DNA of 64,000 nucleotides, taken from the NCBI RefSeq assembly GCF_007197645.1, contig NZ_VKGK01000007.1:1-64000 (forward strand), given 5' to 3'. The translations under genes were made by a program, and so were the position numbers. Positions 57,810 through 64,000 of the stretch are shown one piece after another. Within the stretch, counting starts at the first letter, position 1; each line of letters starts with the position of its first letter. This stretch comes from Shewanella hanedai. GTDB taxonomy: Bacteria > Pseudomonadota > Gammaproteobacteria > Enterobacterales > Shewanellaceae. A model generated the notes under the pieces. That model saw only the letters and a program-made list of their open reading frames with translations, searched no databases and had not been told where the DNA came from.

Positions 57810-58544
57810 TCAGATCATGCCTCCGTTTACGGAGATCACTTGTCGGGTAATATATGCAGCATCTTCAGACATTAAAAACTTAGCCAGTCCGGCTATTTCT
57901 GACGGTTTACCCATGCGGCGCATTGGCACGAGATCGTTAACCATCTCTTTGGGAATGTCAGCCACCATGTCGGTTTCGATTAAACCCGGTGCGATACAGT
58001 TAACGGTGATTTTACGTTTGGCGAGCTCTAAGGACAAGGCTTTAGTCGCCCCGATAATGCCAGCCTTTGAGGCGCTGTAATTGACCTGACCACGATTACC
58101 AGCAATGCCGGATACCGAGGCCATTGTGATGATGCGCCCGCCAATACGGGTTTGAATCATCGGCATGACTGTTGGGTGGATGACGTTATAAAAGCCATCT
58201 AAGTTGGTGTGAACAACACTGTCCCACTCGTTTTCAGTCATGGCAGGAAAAGCGGTATCGCAGTTGATGCCTGCATTGAGGATCACGCCATAATACGCAC
58301 CATGCTCGGCGATATCGTCTTCGATGGCCGCTTTTACTTTCTCGCGATCAGCAATATCAAACTGCAAGCAAGATACCTGTACGCCGTGGCTGATAAGCGC
58401 TTCTTTTGTTTCATCTGCAGCAGCTTGGTTGCTGTGAAAGTGCAGGGCGATATCGAAACCAGCTTCAGCAAGTTGTAAGGCGATTGCTTTGCCAATACCA
58501 CGACTTGAGCCAGTGATCAGTACTCTTTTGTTTTGCTTGTTCAT
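57810..58544 (-). CDS. 3-oxoacyl-ACP reductase (ApeQ/FabG-like)
   Basis: 244-residue SDR enzyme. N-terminal nucleotide motif TGSSRGIGKAIA (~residue 11), catalytic SASKAGI with Tyr/Lys as YSASKAG (~residue 155-161), Ser in SVSGIAG, and C-terminal INVNGG-like SVNGG. Reduces the ketoacyl intermediates of the polyene chain. The gene's ATG overlaps the stop of the dehydratase gene. Confidence 0.9.
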   Translation of the reverse strand: MNKQNKRVLITGSSRGIGKAIALQLAEAGFDIALHFHSNQAAADETKEALISHGVQVSCLQFDIADREKVKAAIEDDIAEHGAYYGVILNAGINCDTAFPAMTENEWDSVVHTNLDGFYNVIHPTVMPMIQTRIGGRIITMASVSGIAGNRGQVNYSASKAGIIGATKALSLELAKRKITVNCIAPGLIETDMVADIPKEMVNDLVPMRRMGKPSEIAGLAKFLMSEDAAYITRQVISVNGGMI

Positions 58545-59071
58545 TTTTTATCTTCCTGCTGGCTCTCTAAAATATAGGTCTGGGTATCTTGAGGCTGGAA
58601 TACATTCACATTGGCCTCGGCGACTAAGGTTTCATGATGGAAAACCTTACAGTCAAAGACGGCAAGTCCGCTCTCCTCTTGGTAGAGGCGAGTGACGTGA
58701 GTTTGGTAGCTTTCACCCAGTTGATAATGCGGGATATGCATCTTGAGTTTTCGGCTTCCAAGCAGAAAACCGACACGTATGATGTCACCACGAGACTTTG
58801 CTTCAACACCAGCAAGAGCGGCGACACTCTGGGCCATATATTCGATACCCACGTAGTTTGGCACTGCGTTGATGGTGTCATCAAAGTAGGGGCTGCTTGG
58901 CGTAATATGGGTTTGAGTGACTAAGGTATCTGGCACATAGGAGATCAGTGTATCGATCAAGATCATGGGATCTTTATGGGGGACGACTTCTGCAACGGGC
59001 AGTTGTGACAGAGGCTCCGGCAGAGCAAAGACTGGGTTGATTACTTTTGGATTCATAACGTCTTGAGTCAT
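58541..59071 (-). CDS. 3-hydroxyacyl-ACP dehydratase, hotdog fold (ApeP-like)
   Basis: 176-residue hotdog-fold protein. The N-terminal VVPHKDPMILIDTLISY (~residues 30-46) carries the His of the FabA/FabZ-like dehydratases, followed by the central helix NYVGIEYMAQSVAALAGVEA. In aryl polyene clusters the ApeP dehydratase gives the conjugated double bonds. Overlaps its neighbours on both sides by 4 bases (ATGA). Confidence 0.88.
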   Translation of the reverse strand: MTQDVMNPKVINPVFALPEPLSQLPVAEVVPHKDPMILIDTLISYVPDTLVTQTHITPSSPYFDDTINAVPNYVGIEYMAQSVAALAGVEAKSRGDIIRVGFLLGSRKLKMHIPHYQLGESYQTHVTRLYQEESGLAVFDCKVFHHETLVAEANVNVFQPQDTQTYILESQQEDKK

Positions 59072-60261
59072 GATGGCTGCTCCCCACGACAGAATATCAG
59101 GCTGGCATTGCTGCCGCCAAAGGCGAAAGAGTTGCTCATCACGTATTGAATATCTGCGGTTTGCCCCTTGGCGACCAAAGGCAGCTTTGGATCGTTAGGA
59201 TCTTGTTGCTGATCCCAGACCTGAGGCGGCAGAGTGTGTTCGGTATTGAAAGATGACAGCAGCAGACAACAAAATGCAGCTTCTATTGCGCCCGCAGCGC
59301 CTAAGGTGTGACCAACAAGCGGCTTAGTTGAGCTGCAAGGGGGAATGCTATCACCGAATACCTGCTGCAGTGCGCGACTTTCCATGGCATCATTTTTACG
59401 CGTTGCGGTACCGTGAAGGTTGATATAGTCGATATCTTGCGGGGCAATGTCTGCATCATTAAGTGCAGCGTTAATGGCCAAAATTGCGCCGTGTCCCTCA
59501 GGATGTGGCGCCGAAATATGGTGTGCGTCGCTGGACTCACCTATGCCTGCAAGCATGATCTTGCCTTCATCTTGCTCTAGGGTAAATAGAGCCGCGCCTT
59601 CGCCGATGTTGATGCCGTCTCGGTTGGCACTAAAAGGCTGACAATGACCCTTAGATACTGACTCTAATGAGCTAAAACCGTTAAGGGTTAATTTACACAA
59701 GCTATCGCTGCCCCCCACAATGACCATGTCACACAGGTTTGCCTGTAATAGGCGTCTGGCACTGGAGAACACTTTTGCGCTCGATGAGCAAGCGGTTGAA
59801 ACCGTATAGCAGGGACCAGAGGTATTGAACAATGCCTTTAAAAAGTCACTCGAATTGCCAAGCTCTTGCTGAGCGTAGCGGTATTCTTCGGGGTATTCGC
59901 CTTGCTCGGCCTTATGGACTAAGGCCTGCTCACCACTGGCAATACCAGAGGTGCTGGTGCCTATGACTATGCCAATACGCTGGGAACTGTATTGTGCACA
60001 GGCTCGGGCTACCGCATCGGTTATCTGCTTGGCAGCACAAAACAGAAGACGATTATTACGAGACTCAAAATGTGACAGAGAAGCTGGCAGCGGAACAAGT
60101 ACTTCACTGACTTCGCCGACCAAGGTGGTGGCATCGAGGAGCAGGTCGTCTCTTGATACCATCGCGCTGGTATCGCCTAGATTGAGTCTAGCGAGTACAG
60201 CCTCTGGACATTGACCGAGCGGGGTACATAACCCTATGTGTGAGATCGTTATTCTTGTCAT
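59068..60261 (-). CDS. Beta-ketoacyl-ACP synthase (ApeO-like)
   Basis: 397-residue ketosynthase. Catalytic Cys in STACSSSAKVF (~residue 160), His in LHGTATRKND (~residue 290) and PLVGHTLGAAG (~325). It is distinct from the 410-residue enzyme downstream in the same operon and probably handles a different chain length or the start of elongation. In this cluster type the KS-DH-KR-KS order (apeOPQR) matches what is seen here. Confidence 0.88.
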   Translation of the reverse strand: MTRITISHIGLCTPLGQCPEAVLARLNLGDTSAMVSRDDLLLDATTLVGEVSEVLVPLPASLSHFESRNNRLLFCAAKQITDAVARACAQYSSQRIGIVIGTSTSGIASGEQALVHKAEQGEYPEEYRYAQQELGNSSDFLKALFNTSGPCYTVSTACSSSAKVFSSARRLLQANLCDMVIVGGSDSLCKLTLNGFSSLESVSKGHCQPFSANRDGINIGEGAALFTLEQDEGKIMLAGIGESSDAHHISAPHPEGHGAILAINAALNDADIAPQDIDYINLHGTATRKNDAMESRALQQVFGDSIPPCSSTKPLVGHTLGAAGAIEAAFCCLLLSSFNTEHTLPPQVWDQQQDPNDPKLPLVAKGQTADIQYVMSNSFAFGGSNASLIFCRGEQPS

Positions 60262-60314
60262 TATATCTTCATCAAACTTCGGTGGTTATCGCAGGAATCA
60301 TCTGCATAACGAAT

Positions 60315-60920
60315 TTAAATTGGGGTTATCTTAAGCTCAAACTTTGCTTTCGGGATCGCAAGCTGTATCACGGCTTTCCATGGATCTTGCTGATCGTAGC
60401 TTATCTGCATAATGCCCTCTTTTTCGTTAGCATATAGTGTTCGACATTGAGCTGCATTACAGGATTGGCTAATGAGTGTCGCCCCCTGTAAATGTGGATT
60501 TACGTCTTCAATTGGCCAGTAAGCGAGTTGGATGAGGGCCAGAAGGTATTCGGCTTTAAATTCATCACCTAAGAGCATACTTTGTTGGCTGGTAAGGCTA
60601 TTCCCATCATAGGTTAAGGTAAACAGCGCCTGACCTAAAGGTGCCAAGCCGACCAGCGTGAGGTTATGTTTATCCTGTTCAAGCTGGGTTAAGAGTTCAT
60701 GATGAGAACCATCGACCTGAATCGATACTTGCTGAGTAAGCTCGCGTATTTGGGCGTCTGCTGGAATAGGGGATAGGCAGTAGTTCACATCACTGGCTAA
60801 GGCGACACATGTCTGCCTCTGTAGTGTGTGGCTACACGCGCTAGTCAACATGATTAACAGGAGTGAAACCAGGTACGGCCATTTTCTGGCCAGTAGCGTA
60901 GAGTCTCTGAATTTAGTCAT
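60315..60920 (-). CDS. DUF3261 lipoprotein of the polyene cluster
   Basis: About 201 residues from the ATG at 60920 (MTKFRD). It has a lipoprotein-type signal ending LTSAC (Cys ~29). The frame also has Met codons at 60953 and 60944, so the start is uncertain; the one chosen avoids overlap with the oxidoreductase gene. DUF3261 proteins are regular members of aryl polyene clusters and are thought to help move the product to the outer membrane. The gene ends 53 bases before the ketosynthase gene. Confidence 0.8.
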   Translation of the reverse strand: MTKFRDSTLLARKWPYLVSLLLIMLTSACSHTLQRQTCVALASDVNYCLSPIPADAQIRELTQQVSIQVDGSHHELLTQLEQDKHNLTLVGLAPLGQALFTLTYDGNSLTSQQSMLLGDEFKAEYLLALIQLAYWPIEDVNPHLQGATLISQSCNAAQCRTLYANEKEGIMQISYDQQDPWKAVIQLAIPKAKFELKITPI

Positions 60921-60943
60921 TATATGCTTTGGCCTAATGTGCA

Positions 60944-62209
60944 TTACTTGCATAGCTCAACGATTAAATTTAAGCGTTTTTGTGAATCATGGACGAATGG
61001 GTTGGTTTCATCCCATGCATAACCCGCCAAGATGGAGCAGATCATCTGCTTGATCTTATTGTCAGGATCTTGATAGAAGATCACATCTTGAAAACGGCCA
61101 TCATACCAAGCTTCGACATAAGTACGGAACGTATCGACACCACGCATGAGTGGAGCACAATACTCCTTTTCCCAGTCAACCTGGGTGCCATTGAGTTGCC
61201 TGACTGCACATTTTACTGCCATAGAGGCTGATTGCATCGCAATGGTGACACCTGATGAGAAAACCGGGTCGAGAAATTCCCCTGCGTTGCCGAGCAAGGC
61301 GAACTTATCTGTCGCTAAGGTGCTGACGTTAGCGGAGTAGCCGTTAAACAGCGCACAGTCGCGTAGTACCTCGGCGTCAGACAGCAGGTAGCTCAGGCTT
61401 GGTTCTTGCTCGATCATCGTCATTAACAGATCTTGTAAATTGTGTTCAATGTCGCCCAGAAGGTGAGGCTCACCCACCACGCCGACTGAACATTTAGTGT
61501 CGCTGAGTGGGATCAACCAATACCAAATGTCTTTATTCTTAGGGTGAACACTGACAAGAATTTTGTTGCGATCAAAAGCCTTATCTTCGACTTTCTTGTC
61601 ACCAATATTATCCTGTATATGGGTAAAGACCGCACTGCGATTGGCTAAGCTGGAAGGCTTTTCAAGCGCTAACAATCTGGGCAATACGCGTCCAAAGCCG
61701 CTGGCATCTAATAGGTATTTAGCTTCAATTGTGTAGCGCTCACCATCCTCATCCCTGACGGTGAGCTTAGGCGACGCGCTGAGGTCGACAGATTCGACGG
61801 TCTGGTCATAGCGGATCTCAACTCCCTGCTCGGTGGCGGTATCAGCCAGCAATTTGTCAAAGCTGGCTCGTTCTACCTGAAATGTTGTTCCCGGCCCCGG
61901 AGTGAACTTATCGGTAAAGTCGAAGTGTGTATATTGATCTTGATAGCGAAATGCAGCGCCATTTTTAAATTGAAATCCCGCTGCATTGACGGCATCAAGC
62001 ATATTGGCTTCTTCAAGTAACTTCATACAGCAGGGAAGTAAACTCTCACCAATCGAGAAGCGCGGAAACTGCATTTTTTCGAGCACGACAACCCGTTTAC
62101 CTTGCTGGTGTAACAAGCTTGCGGCAATGCTTCCCGAAGGCCCAGCACCAATAATGACCACGTCAATATCGGTTTGGCTGCACTGTGTTACTGAAGGCGT
62201 GTGGTTCAC
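60944..62209 (-). CDS. FAD-dependent oxidoreductase (tryptophan-halogenase-like)
   Basis: 421 residues from the GTG at 62209, which overlaps the stop of the upstream MMPL gene by four bases (GTGA) and has AAGGA seven bases upstream. An open frame continues 47 codons further but has no support. The Rossmann motif VIIGAGPSGSIAASLL (~residue 17) and the second FAD motif GNAGEFLDPVFSSGV (~residue 290) are present. This group includes geranylgeranyl reductase and flavin halogenase relatives; such a gene is often found in aryl polyene clusters. Substrate unknown. Confidence 0.88.
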   Translation of the reverse strand: MNHTPSVTQCSQTDIDVVIIGAGPSGSIAASLLHQQGKRVVVLEKMQFPRFSIGESLLPCCMKLLEEANMLDAVNAAGFQFKNGAAFRYQDQYTHFDFTDKFTPGPGTTFQVERASFDKLLADTATEQGVEIRYDQTVESVDLSASPKLTVRDEDGERYTIEAKYLLDASGFGRVLPRLLALEKPSSLANRSAVFTHIQDNIGDKKVEDKAFDRNKILVSVHPKNKDIWYWLIPLSDTKCSVGVVGEPHLLGDIEHNLQDLLMTMIEQEPSLSYLLSDAEVLRDCALFNGYSANVSTLATDKFALLGNAGEFLDPVFSSGVTIAMQSASMAVKCAVRQLNGTQVDWEKEYCAPLMRGVDTFRTYVEAWYDGRFQDVIFYQDPDNKIKQMICSILAGYAWDETNPFVHDSQKRLNLIVELCK

Positions 62210-64000
62210 TTTATCGTCCTTGTAAAAGTTTGAACAAATGGGGAAAGTACAAATGTGAAGACGATCCCTAATAGGAGTGTGAGTCCAAAATTGTGGATAG
62301 CCGGAGTGCTGCTGAATGCCAGTAGCCCAAAAGCTAAAATGGTTGAGCAAGCGGACATAAATACCGCCATCATCACGCCTCGGCTTTGCTGTTTTGATTC
62401 TGCAAAAAAGAGGCTGTAGTCAACACCAATTCCGAAAACAAGGATCAAAGCCAGCGCGTGAAAAAGGGTTAAAGGTGAGCCCATTAACCCAAGCAATGCC
62501 AGCGTGAATATCGCCGACAGTGCAGGGACTGCGACCACCAATATTGCCAGTTTAATGCTAAAACGCATACTGAATATGGCGGCGGCAATCATCATGGCAA
62601 TCGCTAACAAAATCAAGGTTAGCTGCCGATATTTGCCCATGATATTTGAGATGTCACCGACTTTATCGACCAGTTGTATATCACCGCCGTGGGGGAAAAG
62701 CTTGGCCAACGTGGCTAAGTCGGTTATCCCGCCAAGTAAGACAATGGTGCCAAACTCAGGTTGTAGCTCAGATGGTGCAATCCACAGTGGCGCGAACAGT
62801 TTTCCAGCCTCTGAATCGATAAAGGATTGCGCATTGATGTATTGACCATGGGCATCTTGATAAGCCTGCTCAAGAGGAAGCTGCAAGGATTCGTCGAGGC
62901 CGATATTGGCTAAAATGGTAGCCAGTTGCTGGTAAATTTTACCCTGTAACTCATAGTTATCGGCCTGCTCTTTCTGGCTGGGCAGGTAGCTATTGAGGCT
63001 AAATGCATTACCAATAACCCCTTGTTCTACTAACTTGTTAAGTTCAGGTGCCAGTGTCTCGAGAGATTGAAGCAGTAACTCTTCACTTTTTGCTCTGACG
63101 AGCAGGAATTGATTATCGGTGCCGCCACTGAGGATCGTTCTAAGCTGTTGCTCCTCATCGAGCAGATAATCGGGGCTCTGTTGTAGATTTCGAATGTCAT
63201 CATCTGCGGTGAGCTGACTTATCCCTACCGCTGAGATTACAGTCACTATAACGAGTAAAAGTAGGGAAGTTGAACGAGTGAACTTATTCTGAAAACAAGC
63301 CAAAGCGGTTAAGTAGCGCTGGGCAAGTTGCAGTGGTTTCTCTCGATTAGGCAGCTTGCCGGACGCTAATAACGGATAGGCTAATAGCAAGGTCACGTAA
63401 GCACCTAAAAGTCCTGCCGCGCAGAATACTGCGACCTGTTGCATGCCAGGGAAGGGGGCTAATCCGATCCCTGAATAAGCCAGTACACTGGTGATTAATG
63501 CAAGGGTAATGGCTGGAAATATATGCTGGATAACTTGGGTGGCATTGAATTTAGGTTGAGCCAGTCGTTCACAATAGAAATGAAAACTGTAGTCAATAGC
63601 GATACCGATAAGGCTGGTACCAAAGACTAAGGTCAGCAGGTGCAACTCTGAAAAAACCACGAGTGTGACTACGATGGCAGTGAGTAAGCTGGTCGTGATG
63701 GTCAATAGTGCGATGGTCAGTGGCATCACAGAGCGAAATGCCAACCAGACTAATAAGCTAACGCCAATAAGCGATGCTAATCCTAAGGTCGATACTTCTG
63801 TTTTAGCACTTTGGGTGGCAACACTTGCATGAAACAGGGCGCCCGCTTTGAGTATCTCAACGTCTGGGTTTTGCTGGTGGACCTTATCGATTGCTTGTTG
63901 CAGCACGCTGAGCTGTAATGTTTGCGCATTAGGATTAAATGCACTGCCTATCCCTTTAGCCATCACAATGGCTGCGACCTTATCTTGGCTGTTAGCCCCG
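62206..64000 (-). CDS. MMPL/RND-family exporter (partial, continues beyond window)
   Basis: At least 598 residues; the frame stays open to the window end, so the N-terminus lies outside. The visible part has two blocks of membrane helices (for example LASLIGVSLLVWLAFRSVMPL; FGTSLIGIAIDYSFHFY; and, in the second half, ALALILVFGIGVDYSLFFAES) separated by a ~200-residue periplasmic domain. The motif GIAIDYS/GIGVDYS, a charged Asp in a glycine-rich helix, is characteristic of MMPL/RND proton-driven exporters. In aryl polyene clusters it moves the lipid-linked product to the outer membrane. The FAD gene overlaps its end. Confidence 0.88.
   Translation of the reverse strand, partial: GANSQDKVAAIVMAKGIGSAFNPNAQTLQLSVLQQAIDKVHQQNPDVEILKAGALFHASVATQSAKTEVSTLGLASLIGVSLLVWLAFRSVMPLTIALLTITTSLLTAIVVTLVVFSELHLLTLVFGTSLIGIAIDYSFHFYCERLAQPKFNATQVIQHIFPAITLALITSVLAYSGIGLAPFPGMQQVAVFCAAGLLGAYVTLLLAYPLLASGKLPNREKPLQLAQRYLTALACFQNKFTRSTSLLLLVIVTVISAVGISQLTADDDIRNLQQSPDYLLDEEQQLRTILSGGTDNQFLLVRAKSEELLLQSLETLAPELNKLVEQGVIGNAFSLNSYLPSQKEQADNYELQGKIYQQLATILANIGLDESLQLPLEQAYQDAHGQYINAQSFIDSEAGKLFAPLWIAPSELQPEFGTIVLLGGITDLATLAKLFPHGGDIQLVDKVGDISNIMGKYRQLTLILLAIAMMIAAAIFSMRFSIKLAILVVAVPALSAIFTLALLGLMGSPLTLFHALALILVFGIGVDYSLFFAESKQQSRGVMMAVFMSACSTILAFGLLAFSSTPAIHNFGLTLLLGIVFTFVLSPFVQTFTRTIK

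Noticed and set aside
57805-58080. 91-codon frame antisense to the ketoreductase
   Set aside because: No ribosome binding site and fully antisense to the ketoreductase gene.

Overview
The window looks like a chromosomal segment of a marine gammaproteobacterium of the Shewanella type. The evidence is the gene order argE // argCBFGH, pilMNOPQ-aroKB-damX-dam-rpe-gph-trpS and dolP-diaA-yraN-lpoA // rsmI-rnpB, together with a BrkB-peptidase-lipoprotein-dtd group and moderate GC. The genus is inferred from synteny and protein character; no database was searched.

Layout. 1-1000: the end of an rRNA operon (23S 3' end, 5S, two terminators). 1021-6848: cinA, then on the minus strand ppc with an overlapping DUF1439 lipoprotein gene, and argE. 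7122-12642: the divergent argCBFGH operon, which with argE covers acetylornithine/ornithine to arginine; ArgR-box-like sequence lies between argE and argC. 12795-15338: PBP1a (mrcA), divergent from pilMNOPQ (type IV pilus alignment complex and secretin). 20583-27686: shikimate kinase, dehydroquinate synthase, DamX, Dam, Rpe, Gph and TrpS, with two small minus-strand membrane/secreted genes between dam and rpe. 27798-32347: dolP, diaA, yraN, lpoA (minus) and rsmI (plus); then RNase P RNA with its terminator.

32820-38030 is an AT-rich accessory island and the most unusual part of the window. A REP-associated tyrosine transposase (Y1/HUH type) gene and two decayed 5' copies of it, with short repeats, separate two cassettes. 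Each cassette has a coding fragment or small ORF followed by a gene of a shared unrecognised family. One ORF (35924-36517) has a D...ExK pattern like a PD-(D/E)XK nuclease. The 309- and 450-residue proteins downstream of the fragments align along most of the shorter one. I read this as displaced polymorphic-toxin tips with paralogous candidate immunity genes, moved or bounded by the transposase elements; this is inference.

38070-53504 is a mixed region: a membrane-anchored AraC regulator divergent from two DUF2306-type membrane proteins, a small signal peptidase I, a secreted subtilase with three ChW-like repeats, an MFS transporter, a GNAT enzyme, a MocR-type regulator that seems to lack its PLP lysine, a NapH-like polyferredoxin, DUF2959 lipoprotein, BrkB, a prolyl aminopeptidase-like hydrolase, a lipoprotein and dtd. 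Just after dtd only the tail of a thioesterase gene remains, cut by a 268-bp MITE-like inverted-repeat element. 54275-56369 holds a nucleosidase/phosphorylase and a NupC transporter.

56531-64000 (minus) is the distal part of an aryl-polyene-type cluster: MMPL exporter (cut by the window end), FAD oxidoreductase, DUF3261 lipoprotein, two ketosynthases, a hotdog dehydratase and a ketoreductase, many with 4-bp start/stop overlaps.
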